From positions 3,573,501 to 3,637,500 of the forward strand of contig NZ_JACBZR010000001.1 in NCBI RefSeq assembly GCF_013408335.1: 64,000 nucleotides of DNA, given 5' to 3'. Positions 45,101 through 53,181 of the stretch are shown here, one piece after another (positions within the stretch are counted from its first letter, which is position 1; the number at the start of each line of letters is the position of its first letter). A model generated the notes under the pieces. The model was given only the letters and a program-made list of their open reading frames with translations. It had not been told where the DNA came from and made no database searches. The position numbers and the translations under genes are program-made. Origin of the DNA: Nocardioides panzhihuensis (lineage in GTDB: Bacteria > Actinomycetota > Actinomycetes > Propionibacteriales > Nocardioidaceae).

Positions 45101-46128
45101 GGCAGGACGTCGAGCGTCGTCCGGTCACCGCCCGGCCCGCGCCTGCCCGGCTTGGCCTCCCGGATCGCGTACGCCACCGCGGCGGCGACCAGGGCGGCGC
45201 CGAGATCGACGTGGCGGGCGAGCCTGGTGGCGGCGGGGATATGGCCGGGGACGGCGGGCGGGCCGTCCCCCATCACGGCGCGATGCTCGACGCGGCTGCC
45301 GTAGTAGGTGTTCGTACCGCCCAGTCGGGTGTCGAGCGCGCCGGCGAACGTCGCCTCGGCGACCCCGGCGTTCGGGCTGGGGTGGCTGGGCGCGTCGCGG
45401 CGCCAGGCTCGCCACGCGGTCCGAGCCCGGCCCGGACGCACCGCGAGCACGAGCAGTCCGGTGAGCCGTGAACCCGGCAGGTTGGCCAGGTCGTCGAGGC
45501 GAGCAGCGGCCCAGCCGAAGCGCTCGTAGCGGTCGTTGTGGTGACCGACCATGGCATCGAGGGTGTTGGCCGCGCGGTAGCCGAGCAGTCCGGGCACCCC
45601 CGCAACGGCTCCCCACACCAGCGGCGCGACGACCGCGTCCGAGGTGTTCTCCGCGACCGACTCGACGACGGCACGGGTCACCTCGGAGGCATCGAGAGTG
45701 TCGGTGTCCCGGCCGACCAGGCGGCCGACCTGTGCTCGTGCCCCGGGGAGGTCGCCCCGGTCGAGATGCGCGTGGACGGCCATCGCCTCGCGTTCCAGAG
45801 AACGCCCACCCAGCACCGCCCAGGTCGCCGCAGCGGTCACGAGCATCCTCCCGGCACGTCCTGGAGCCGCTCGCTCGGCGAGGGCTCCGACGAGCGCCGC
45901 TCCCCCGACCAGGGTGACGACGTGGACCACGCCCCGAGCCCTGGAGTCCGCATACCAGCGGTCCTCCGCCCGCAGCGCGACCGTGCCGAACCCCGCGACG
46001 GGGTGGAACCGGCGTGGGTCCCCCAGCAGCCGGTCGAGCGCGAACCCTGCCATCAGCCCGGCCGCGGTGGCGATCCGGTCTCGATGCGGACCGGAACCGT
46101 TACTGGTGTGACGTTTGATGCGCCTCAT
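45097..46128 (-). CDS. cobD: CobD/CbiB, adenosylcobinamide-phosphate synthase
   Basis: 343-residue membrane protein attaching the aminopropanol arm to cobyric acid. Signature runs: GFALDRLLGDPRRFHPVAGFG, ESVAENTSDAVVAPLVWGAVAG, YRAANTLDAMVGHHNDRYERFGWAAARLDD, and the late AGALDTRLGG. ATG at 46128 overlaps the end of cobBC by four bases. Confidence 0.95.
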   Translation of the reverse strand: MRRIKRHTSNGSGPHRDRIATAAGLMAGFALDRLLGDPRRFHPVAGFGTVALRAEDRWYADSRARGVVHVVTLVGGAALVGALAERAAPGRAGRMLVTAAATWAVLGGRSLEREAMAVHAHLDRGDLPGARAQVGRLVGRDTDTLDASEVTRAVVESVAENTSDAVVAPLVWGAVAGVPGLLGYRAANTLDAMVGHHNDRYERFGWAAARLDDLANLPGSRLTGLLVLAVRPGRARTAWRAWRRDAPSHPSPNAGVAEATFAGALDTRLGGTNTYYGSRVEHRAVMGDGPPAVPGHIPAATRLARHVDLGAALVAAAVAYAIREAKPGRRGPGGDRTTLDVLP

Positions 46129-48830
46129 GTGTCACAGCCGCAACGGTTCCGGTCCGACAGGTGACTGAGTGCGGCGAGGAGCTGGTCGGTCGGCTCGTTT
46201 GGCCGCACGGCGATCCGCACCCAGTCGGGGCCGAGACCGGGGAAGGTGTCTGCGCGGCGTACGGCGATGCCGTTGTCTCGCAAGGCATCCCGGACCCCGG
46301 CACCCGGACGGGCCAGGACGAAGGAGGCCGAGGAGGGGACGTACTCGATCCCGCGGACTCGCAGGCCAGCCTCGAGATGGTCGCGCCAGGTGGCGATCTG
46401 CTCGGCGCGCTTCCTCGCCTCGAGGTTCGCCTGCTCGGTGGCGCAGGCGAGCATCGCGGCGGCAGCGGTGGCCGAGACCGACCACGGGGTGCGCGCCCAC
46501 TCCAGGTCGCGGATCGCAGCGGTGTCGCCGACGACATAGCCGGCCCGGACCCCGGGAATCGACCAGTGCTTGGTGAGGCTGCGGATCACCAGCAGGCCGT
46601 CCGCGCGGACGGCGGTGAGGGTCTCCGGCTCGCCAGGAACCGCGTCCATGAACGCCTCGTCGACCACGACCAGACGGCCGGGGCGGAGGAGGGCGCGGAG
46701 GGTGGCAGCGGGATGGAGTACGCCGGTGGGGTTGGTCGGGTTGCCGACGACGACCAGGTCCGCGTCGTCGGGCACCGCGGCCGGGTCGAGGGCGAAGCCG
46801 TCCTCGGCCAGGCAGTGCACCTCGGTGACCTCGTGCCCGGCCTGCTCGAGCGCCGCGTGGGGCTCGGTGAACTGCGGATGGACGACGACCGGCTTACGCC
46901 AGGCCCGTGCCCGAGCGACCAGCGTGAACGCCTCGGCCGCCCCCGCCGTCGGGAGCACCTCGTCGCGCTCACGGCCGTGGTGCTTCGCCAACGCGGCCCG
47001 CGCCGGCTCCTCGTCGGGGTAGGTGGTCGACGCGAGCGACTCCCGCAGCGCCGCCTCCAGCCACTCCGGACGCTCGCCCGGGTAGACATTCACCGCGAAG
47101 TCGAGCAGCCCGTCGCCGATCTCGACATCCCCGTGGTGCCGCAACGGATCGGCGACCCCGCTCGTCGAGCCGTCCGCCCCGCTCGTCGAGCCGTCCGCCC
47201 CGCTCGTCGAGCCGTCCGCCCCGCTGGTCGAGCCGCCGGAGCCGCTAGGCGGAGGCGTGTCGAGACCAACACAGTCCCCTGTCGCGCTCGAATCGACCGT
47301 GTTGGTCTCGACACGCTCGCTAGCGCTCGCGGCTCGACCAGCGGTGGCGGCCGTTCGACCGGCGAACGCGTGAGCGGCATCGGCGAACCGGCGGGCCAGG
47401 TGCGGATGACCGGCCCAGTGCACGTGGAGGTACGACGCGTGCACCGTGTCACTGCTGAAGCCGGTCTCGGCACCATCGACGCTCCAAGCTGCCTGCGTTC
47501 CGGCAGGAGGTGAGGTGGTGGTGCGGTGGAACTCATGGCCGGTGACCTGCTCCCCGGCCCGGGTGAGCAGGGAGTCGGAGGCGGCCGTGGCCACCGGGTA
47601 GCGCAGAGTGAGGCGCTCGCTCATCGCAGCGCGGGCAGGGAGGGCGCCGGCCATCGGGACGCCGTCGAGGGACTCCGCGAGATAGAGCAGCCCGGCGCAC
47701 TCGGCGACGGTCGGGACCCCCGCTTCGACGGCGACGCGGAGGTCGCGGAGAAGGCTAGTGTTGGCGGCGAGCTCGGCGGCGTACATCTCCGGGAATCCGC
47801 CGCCGAGATAGATCCCGCGCGTTCCCTCGGGCAGCGCAGGATCGGCGAGCGGGTCGAAGGAGCGTACGTCGCAGCCTGCCGCCTCCAGGAGCTCCTCCGT
47901 CTCGGGGTAGCGGAAGGTGAACGCCCGTCCGCCCGCGACAGCTATCACCGGGCGAGCATTCGCGTCGTCGACTGTGTTGGTCTCGACACGCCTCCGCCTG
48001 GCGGCTCCGGCGGCTCGACCAACGGCCGCCTCGCTGGTTGAGCCGGCGTCGTGAGGAACGAACGACGCCGTGTCGAAACCAACACGGTCGCCTTCGCGCA
48101 ACGCCATCGCCGCATCCCAAGGATCCCCGTCCAGCTCAGGTGCCGACCGCGCAACCTCCAGCAAAGCGGACAGGTCCAGATGAGCCGCGACCTGCTCCCC
48201 CAGCCGCTCGATCAGCGCGACCGACTCGTCCCGCTCGTCGACCGGGACGAGACCGAGATGACGCGAGGGCGTCGCCAGCGAAGGATCCGGCGGGAGCATG
48301 CCGAGCACCGGCAGCCCGAGACCGTCCAACGCACGCCGGATCTCGTCGGCGTTGCGCCCAGGAGAGCACCGGTTGAGGACGACTCCCCCGATGCGTACGG
48401 ACGGGTCGAAACCGGCCATGCCGGCAGCGATCGCGGCAGCGGAGCGGGACATCCGGGCGACGTCGAGCACCAGGACGACCGGCGACGAGGTCAACGAGGA
48501 CACGTGGGCGGTGGAGGCGAACCCGTCGGTGCCGAGCCGGCCGTCATAGAGCCCCATGACGCCCTCGACGACCGCCACGTCGGCCCCGGCAGCGCCGTGG
48601 AGCAGCAGCGGCACGACCCGCGACTCCCCCACCAGGTGCGGGTCGAGGTTGCGGCCCGGGCGCCCGGTGGCGAGCGCGTGGTAGCCCGGGTCGATGTAGT
48701 CCGGTCCGATCTTGTGACCGCTGACCACATGCCCGGCCGAGCGCAGCGCCGCCATCAACCCGGTGGCGATCGTCGTCTTGCCCGAGCCGGTCGAAGGAGC
48801 AGCGACCACCAGCCGGGGCAGGCTCACCAT
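46125..48830 (-). CDS. CobB-CobC fusion: cobyrinate a,c-diamide synthase and threonine-phosphate decarboxylase-like aminotransferase
   Basis: 901 residues in one frame. Residues 1-245: CobB ATPase domain (VVAAPSTGSGKTTIATGLMAALR; KIGPDYIDPGYHALATGRPGRNLDP). Residues 248-287 are repeat-encoded (VGFDTASF ... RRRVETNTV). Then the glutamine amidotransferase domain, to about 480, with the Cys in VAECAGLLYL. Residues 496-557 are again repeat-encoded, with the triplicated unit GADGSTS. From about 565, a CobC/CobD-like PLP aminotransferase (NPTNPTGV, SLTKHWSIPGVRAGY with the PLP lysine), which probably makes aminopropanol phosphate from threonine phosphate. The ATG at 48830 (MVSLPRLVV) overlaps cobO. 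In mycobacteria the two activities are separate genes, so the repeat may have created the fusion. Confidence 0.92.
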   Translation of the reverse strand: MVSLPRLVVAAPSTGSGKTTIATGLMAALRSAGHVVSGHKIGPDYIDPGYHALATGRPGRNLDPHLVGESRVVPLLLHGAAGADVAVVEGVMGLYDGRLGTDGFASTAHVSSLTSSPVVLVLDVARMSRSAAAIAAGMAGFDPSVRIGGVVLNRCSPGRNADEIRRALDGLGLPVLGMLPPDPSLATPSRHLGLVPVDERDESVALIERLGEQVAAHLDLSALLEVARSAPELDGDPWDAAMALREGDRVGFDTASFVPHDAGSTSEAAVGRAAGAARRRRVETNTVDDANARPVIAVAGGRAFTFRYPETEELLEAAGCDVRSFDPLADPALPEGTRGIYLGGGFPEMYAAELAANTSLLRDLRVAVEAGVPTVAECAGLLYLAESLDGVPMAGALPARAAMSERLTLRYPVATAASDSLLTRAGEQVTGHEFHRTTTSPPAGTQAAWSVDGAETGFSSDTVHASYLHVHWAGHPHLARRFADAAHAFAGRTAATAGRAASASERVETNTVDSSATGDCVGLDTPPPSGSGGSTSGADGSTSGADGSTSGADGSTSGVADPLRHHGDVEIGDGLLDFAVNVYPGERPEWLEAALRESLASTTYPDEEPARAALAKHHGRERDEVLPTAGAAEAFTLVARARAWRKPVVVHPQFTEPHAALEQAGHEVTEVHCLAEDGFALDPAAVPDDADLVVVGNPTNPTGVLHPAATLRALLRPGRLVVVDEAFMDAVPGEPETLTAVRADGLLVIRSLTKHWSIPGVRAGYVVGDTAAIRDLEWARTPWSVSATAAAAMLACATEQANLEARKRAEQIATWRDHLEAGLRVRGIEYVPSSASFVLARPGAGVRDALRDNGIAVRRADTFPGLGPDWVRIAVRPNEPTDQLLAALSHLSDRNRCGCDT
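47159..47344. repeat. Palindromic repeat pair with tandem extension at the CobB/CobC junction
   Basis: Three tandem units of CGCTCGTCGAGCCGTCCGCC precede a full inverted pair: CTGGTCGAG..GTGTCGAGACCAACACAG and GTGTTGGTCTCGACAC..GGCTCGACCAGC. The right box is CTCGCTAGCGCTCGCGG. In frame through both neighbours. Confidence 0.92.
47969..48088. repeat. Palindromic repeat pair inside CobB
   Basis: CTGTGTTGGTCTCGACACGCC ..GGCTCGACCAACG, then CTGGTTGAGCC, hairpin GGCGTCGT-GAGGAACGA-ACGACGCC and GTGTCGAAACCAACACGG. It falls exactly between the ATPase and glutamine amidotransferase domains of CobB, in frame. Confidence 0.92.
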
Positions 48831-49438
48831 TCGATGCCCCGCTGGCCCTTCTGACCCGCGTCCATCGGGTGCTTGATCTTGGTCATCTCGGTGACCAGGT
48901 CGGCGACCTCGAGCAGCGCCGGGTCGGCGTCGCGGCCGGTGATGACGACGTGCTGACGCCCCGGTCGCTCGGCGAGCACAGTGGCCACCTCGGCGGCATC
49001 GACCCAGCCCCACTTGATCGGATAGGTGAACTCGTCGAGGACGAGCAGGTCGTACGTCTCCGCGGCCAGGCACCGCTTGATCTCGGCCCAGCCCTCGGCG
49101 GCGTCCGCGGCGTGGTCCTCGGCGTCGCCCTGCTTGCGCGACCAGGACCACCCCGAGCCCATCTTGTGCCAGTCGACCGGACCACCTTCGCCGGTCTCCT
49201 CGTGCAGCGCACCGAGACGCTCGAGCACGGTCTGCTCGCCGATGCGCCACTTGGCCGACTTCACGAACTGGAAGACCCCGATCCGCCAGCCCTGGTTCCA
49301 GCCGCGCAGCGCGAGCCCGAAGGCGGCGGTCGACTTCCCCTTGCCGGGCCCGGTGTGGACCATCACCAGCGGACGGTTGCGACGCTGACGGGTGGTGAGC
49401 CCGTCGTCGGGTACGTTGAGCGGCTGTCCCTTCGGCAT
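48824..49438 (-). CDS. cobO: CobO, cob(I)yrinic acid a,c-diamide adenosyltransferase
   Basis: 204 residues, normal CobO/BtuR/CobA-type ATP:corrinoid adenosyltransferase. P-loop HTGPGKGKSTAAFGLALRG, IGVFQFVKSAKWRIGE, LVLDEFTYPIKWGW, HVVITGRDADPALLEVADLVTEM. Attaches the adenosyl group to cobalt. Overlaps the chelatase gene by one base and cobB by seven. Confidence 0.96.
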   Translation of the reverse strand: MPKGQPLNVPDDGLTTRQRRNRPLVMVHTGPGKGKSTAAFGLALRGWNQGWRIGVFQFVKSAKWRIGEQTVLERLGALHEETGEGGPVDWHKMGSGWSWSRKQGDAEDHAADAAEGWAEIKRCLAAETYDLLVLDEFTYPIKWGWVDAAEVATVLAERPGRQHVVITGRDADPALLEVADLVTEMTKIKHPMDAGQKGQRGIEW

Positions 49439-51600
49439 CAGGCAACGCCCCTTCCGGTGGTGGATCCGGTGAAGCCGTGGACAGCGGAGGTCAGCGCCTC
49501 GGCGCTCACCTCGGCGACGGGCACGTGCTCCGCCTCCAGGTGCGCGGCCAGCTGGCGCGCCAGCCCGAGCCGCATCGGTCCGCTCTCGGAGTCGATGACG
49601 ACGGTGGTGACCCCCAAACCGGCGACGTACGCGGCGGCCTGCTGCGAGCGCCGGACCGCGTCCTTCCCGTGGGCCTGTCCATCTTTCTTGGGGAAGTTGG
49701 CCCGGCCGTCGGTCACGACCACCAGCAGCGGCCGCAGATCACGGTCACGCAGACGCTCGCGCTGGAGCACCCGGGCGGCCTCGAGAAGGCCTTCGGCCAG
49801 CGGCGTACGCCCTCCGGCGGGGATCTCGTCGAGGCGGGCCGCGGCGAGGTCGACCGACCCGGTCGGCGGCAGCACCAGCTCGGCGCCCTCGCCGCGGAAC
49901 GTGATCATCCCGACCTTGTCGCGGCGCCGGTAGGCGTCGAGGAGCAGCGAGAGGACCGCCGCCTTCACCTGGGCCATCCGTTTGCGCGCGGCCATCGACC
50001 CGGACGCGTCCACACAGAAGAGCACCAGGTTGGCCTCGCGCCCCTCGCGGACCGCGGTGCGCAGGTCCTCGACCCGCAGCTCGACTCGTCCGGACGTACG
50101 TCCCCGGGTGGCCTGCTTTCCCGCCGCCGCCTTGAGCGTCTCGACCAGGTGCAGCGAGCCTCGGCTGCTCTCCCGTGCGCCGATCCGGCGACCACTGCTG
50201 CCGATCGCCTTGCTCCGGCCGCCCGTGCGGCCCGTGCCCAGGCCGGTCACGGTCAGGAGGCGGGGGCGGTACGCGGGGGCGGCACCGGTGACGGACTCGG
50301 GTGCGGCGGCGCCTTGGGGCTGGTCGTCCGCGGAGTCGTCTGTGTTGGTTTCGACACCGGCTCGCTGGCGCTCACCGGGCTCAACCAGCGGGGGCTCTCC
50401 CCCGTCGGTCGAGCCGTCCTCTCCCCCGTCGGTCGAGCCGTCCTCTCCCCCGTCGGTCGAGCCGCCGGAGCCGCTAGGCGGAGGCGTGTCGAGACCAACA
50501 GAGTCGTCTTCGGGACCCGAGTCGTCCCCCGAGTCGCCCGGACCCTCCGGCGGCTCAGGCGGCAGCTCCTCGTCCCCGAGGATGCGGTCGAGCAGATCCT
50601 CGTCGATCCCCGGAGCATCGAACGGGTTGCGCCGACGCCGGTGCGGCAGCGCGAGCAGCGCAGCCCGACGGATGTCGGCCCGAGTGACCTCCGACCGGCC
50701 GGCCCAGGCAGCGTGCGCGACCGCGGTGCGGGCGGTGACGATGTCGGCACGCAGCCCGTCGACCTCGAACACCGCGCAGACCTCGGCGATCTTGAGCAGC
50801 CCCGGCTCGGTGAGCCGGACCTTCCCGACCAGCTCACGAGCGGCGGCGATCCGGGAGGTCAGCGCACGATCGGCTCCGCCGAAGCGCTCGGCGAACGCAG
50901 CGGCGTCGAGGTCGAAGGACATCCGGCGGCGTACGACCTCGACGCGAAGCGCGGGATCCCGCGGCGCGGCGACCTCGACCGTGAGCCCGAAGCGGTCCAG
51001 CAGCTGCGGACGCAGCTCGCCCTCCTCGGGGTTCATGGTGCCGATCAGGACGAAGCGCGCGGCGTGCGAGACCGAGACGCCGTCGCGCTCGACCGAGACG
51101 CGCCCCATCGCCGCCGCGTCCAGCAGCAGGTCGACCAGGTGGTCGTGGAGCAGGTTGACCTCGTCGACGTAGAGCAGACCGCGGTGTGCCCGGGCGAGCA
51201 GCCCCGGCTCGAACTCGACCGCACCGCGCGAGAGCGCGCTCTCCAGGTGGAGCGAGCCGACGACCCGGTCCTCGGTGGCTCCCACCGGGAGCTCGATCAG
51301 CCGCACCGGACGGCTCTCCACGACGGCGTCGGGCCCGAACGGGCCGTCCGGCGACTCCGCGGACGGGTCGTCGGGATCGATCGAGAACCGATCCCCTGCA
51401 TAGACCGAGATCGAGGGCAGCACGGCCGCCAGGCCGCGTACGGCCGTCGACTTCGCGGTCCCCTTCTCGCCACGGACCAGGACGCCGCCGATCTCCGGGG
51501 AGATCGTGGTGAGCACGAGCGCGAGGCCCATGTCGTCGAGCCCTGTGGCTGAGTCCGCCTCGCATCCGAGGACGGCAGAAAATGGATAGTGCACCGGCAT
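49438..51600 (-). CDS. ChlI/ChlD-type fused chelatase subunit, CobN partner
   Basis: 720 residues. N-terminal AAA+ ATPase (about 1-345): Walker A GEKGTAKST, Walker B GLLYVDEVNLL, sensor region FVLIGTMNPEEGELRPQLLDRFGL. Residues about 366-420 are repeat-encoded ([19 protein letters not shown], with GSTDGGED triplicated). C-terminal von Willebrand A domain (about 530-715) with MIDAS VDASGS and VTDGRANFP. In mycobacteria the same order chelatase-cobO-cobB exists, and this protein is taken to provide the CobS/CobT functions for CobN. First gene of a riboswitch-controlled operon down to btuF. Confidence 0.9.
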   Translation of the reverse strand: MPVHYPFSAVLGCEADSATGLDDMGLALVLTTISPEIGGVLVRGEKGTAKSTAVRGLAAVLPSISVYAGDRFSIDPDDPSAESPDGPFGPDAVVESRPVRLIELPVGATEDRVVGSLHLESALSRGAVEFEPGLLARAHRGLLYVDEVNLLHDHLVDLLLDAAAMGRVSVERDGVSVSHAARFVLIGTMNPEEGELRPQLLDRFGLTVEVAAPRDPALRVEVVRRRMSFDLDAAAFAERFGGADRALTSRIAAARELVGKVRLTEPGLLKIAEVCAVFEVDGLRADIVTARTAVAHAAWAGRSEVTRADIRRAALLALPHRRRRNPFDAPGIDEDLLDRILGDEELPPEPPEGPGDSGDDSGPEDDSVGLDTPPPSGSGGSTDGGEDGSTDGGEDGSTDGGEPPLVEPGERQRAGVETNTDDSADDQPQGAAAPESVTGAAPAYRPRLLTVTGLGTGRTGGRSKAIGSSGRRIGARESSRGSLHLVETLKAAAGKQATRGRTSGRVELRVEDLRTAVREGREANLVLFCVDASGSMAARKRMAQVKAAVLSLLLDAYRRRDKVGMITFRGEGAELVLPPTGSVDLAAARLDEIPAGGRTPLAEGLLEAARVLQRERLRDRDLRPLLVVVTDGRANFPKKDGQAHGKDAVRRSQQAAAYVAGLGVTTVVIDSESGPMRLGLARQLAAHLEAEHVPVAEVSAEALTSAVHGFTGSTTGRGVA
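50340..50504. repeat. Palindromic repeat pair inside the chelatase gene
   Basis: TGTGTTGGTTTCGACACC..GGCTCAACCAGC, then two tandem CCGTCGGTCGAGCCGTCCTC units, then GGTCGAGCC..GTGTCGAGACCAACAGAG. It lies in the acidic linker between the AAA+ and VWA domains and is in frame. Confidence 0.9.
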
Positions 51601-51635
51601 GAGAGGCTCCCGCTCCCTATCGCGTTGATTGGATG

Positions 51636-51787
51636 GTCACGGGGCCGGTCTTCGGACTTACCGAGTCCCCTGATGGGGCTCGGATCACCGCAGCGGGCCT
51701 GCGCCGGACTCTCACCGGCTTCCCAGATTCTCCCGTCCTGCCTTCCTCACCGTTTCCGATGGCTGGGCAGTCGGGGCACCTCGTGAC
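51636..51787 (-). promoter_or_regulatory. Cobalamin riboswitch (long form) upstream of the chelatase-cobO-cobBC operon
   Basis: Minus strand: P1 GTCACG (51787-51782) with CGTGAC (51641-51636). Between lie the core GGGAAGCCGGTGAGAGTCCG, GCCCGCTGCGGTGA and the B12 box AAGTCCGAAGACCGGCC. The element ends 35 bases before the ATG at 51600. About 150 nt, longer than the two compact riboswitches, and without their GGGR/YCCC platform. Confidence 0.94.
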
Positions 51788-51796
51788 TCTGCGGTC

Positions 51797-51806
51797 ACTG
51801 TAGCGT
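51797..51806. promoter_or_regulatory. Overlapping divergent -10 boxes
   Basis: ACTGTAGCGT contains TACAGT on the minus strand (chelatase operon, about ten bases before the riboswitch P1) and TAGCGT on the plus strand, eight bases before the cobL ATG at 51815. cobL would then be leaderless and escape the riboswitch. Inferred from position only. Confidence 0.4.
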
Positions 51807-51814
51807 CTGGCCCC

Positions 51815-53179
51815 ATGATCGTCGTGGTGGGCATCGGTGCCGGTGGTTGGGACGAGGTCCCCGTACGTCACCAGCAGCTGATCCGGGGCGCCTCGGTGCT
51901 CCTCGGTGGCAAGCGCCATCTCGACCTGGTCCCGGACGTCCCCGGTCAGCGCCGCGAGCCCTGGCCCTCGCCGCTCCGCGACGGGCTCCCGGCCCTGCTC
52001 GGCTCCGTCGGCGACGCCGTCGCTCTGGCCTCCGGCGACCCGCTCGTCTCCGGTATCGGCACGACCCTGATCGACCTGCTCGGCCCGGAGAACGTACGCA
52101 TCGAGCCGGCCGTCTCCTCCGTAGCCCTCGCCCGCGCCCGGATGGGCTGGCCGGCCGAGTCGTGCGTGGCCGTCAGCCTCGTCGGCCGCGACGTCGCGCT
52201 GATCGCCCGCGAGCTCGCCCCCGGCCGCCGCATCCTGGCACTCTCCTCGGACGGATCCACTCCCGTGTCGGTCGCTGACCTCCTGGTCAGGGCCGGTTTC
52301 GGCGCCTCGACCATGACCGTCCTGGGTGACCTGGGGGCGGAGACGGAGTCTGCTCGGACGGCGACCGCGTCGACCTGGGTCGGCGAGTCGCCGCGGCTCA
52401 ACATCGTGGCGATCGAGTGCGTCGGCGACTCTGTTGGTTTCGACACGGACCCGCTCGTTCCTCGCGGGTCCGGCTCAACCAGCGGGGGCCGCCCGTCGGT
52501 CGCGCCGCCGGAGCCGCAAGGTGGAGGCGTGTCGACCGACGGAGGCCACCTTCCGCTGGTCGAGCCGCCGGAGCCCCTGGGCGGAGGCGTGTCGAGACCA
52601 ACACAGTCGTTCCCCGCTACCTGGTCCCCAGGCCTCCCCGACGAAGCCTTCGAGCACGACGGCCAGCTGACCAAGCGCGACCTACGGGCCTCGGCGCTGT
52701 CCCGTCTCTCCCCGGCCCCGGGGCAGCACCTCTGGGACGTCGGCGCCGGAGCCGGGTCGGTCGGGATCGAGTGGATGCGGGCACACCCGACGTGCAGCAC
52801 GACCGCGATCGAGGCAAGCCCCGAGCGGGCGGCCCGGATCGCCCGCAACGCAGCCCGCCTCGGCGTACCCAACCTGAGCGTCGTCGAGGGCCGCGCCCCC
52901 GACGCCCTGGCCGACCTCCCCGCCCCGGACGCGATCTTCATCGGCGGCGGCGCGACCCGTCCGGGCGTGCTCGACACCTGCCTCGCGGCGCTGCGGCCCG
53001 GCGGTCGGATCGTCGTCCACGGAGTCACCCTCGAGACCGAGCAGCTCCTGGCCGCTGCCTACCAGGAGCACGGCGGCGAGCTCACCCGAATCTCCGTCGA
53101 GACCTCAGCCCCGATCGGCACCTTCACCGGCTGGACCCCGGCCCGGTCGGTCACCCAATGGACTCTCACCGTCGGGTGA
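51815..53179 (+). CDS. cobL: CobL, precorrin-6Y C5,15-methyltransferase (decarboxylating)
   Basis: 454 residues. The N-terminal CbiE methylase domain (about 1-200: VVGIGAGGWDEV, ASGDPLVSGIGTTL, SSVALARARMGWP) and the C-terminal CbiT domain (about 275-454: KRDLRASALSRLSPAPGQHLWDVGAGAGSVGIEWM, FIGGGATRPGVLDTCLAALRPGGRIVVHGVT) are joined by residues about 205-265 encoded by palindromic repeats (VGFDTDPLVPRGSGSTSGG ... [14 protein letters not shown]). Methylates C5 and C15 and decarboxylates the acetate arm. Ends two bases from the convergent regulator gene. Confidence 0.95.
   Translation: MIVVVGIGAGGWDEVPVRHQQLIRGASVLLGGKRHLDLVPDVPGQRREPWPSPLRDGLPALLGSVGDAVALASGDPLVSGIGTTLIDLLGPENVRIEPAVSSVALARARMGWPAESCVAVSLVGRDVALIARELAPGRRILALSSDGSTPVSVADLLVRAGFGASTMTVLGDLGAETESARTATASTWVGESPRLNIVAIECVGDSVGFDTDPLVPRGSGSTSGGRPSVAPPEPQGGGVSTDGGHLPLVEPPEPLGGGVSRPTQSFPATWSPGLPDEAFEHDGQLTKRDLRASALSRLSPAPGQHLWDVGAGAGSVGIEWMRAHPTCSTTAIEASPERAARIARNAARLGVPNLSVVEGRAPDALADLPAPDAIFIGGGATRPGVLDTCLAALRPGGRIVVHGVTLETEQLLAAAYQEHGGELTRISVETSAPIGTFTGWTPARSVTQWTLTVG
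52429..52608. repeat. Palindromic repeats between the CbiE and CbiT domains of cobL
   Basis: CTGTTGGTTTCGACACGG with hairpin GGACCCG-CTCGTTCCTCG-CGGGTCC and CTCAACCAGC, then two successive GAGCC-type monomers: GCCGCCGGAGCCGCAAGGTGG and CTGGTCGAGCCGCCGGAGCC..GTGTCGAGACCAACACAG. In frame. Confidence 0.92.
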
Positions 53180-53181
53180 GG

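Noticed and set aside
48831..49445. N-terminal extension of the CobB-CobC protein through cobO
   Set aside because: The extra 205 codons are the out-of-frame translation of cobO; CobB begins naturally at MVSLPRLVVAAPSTG (48830).
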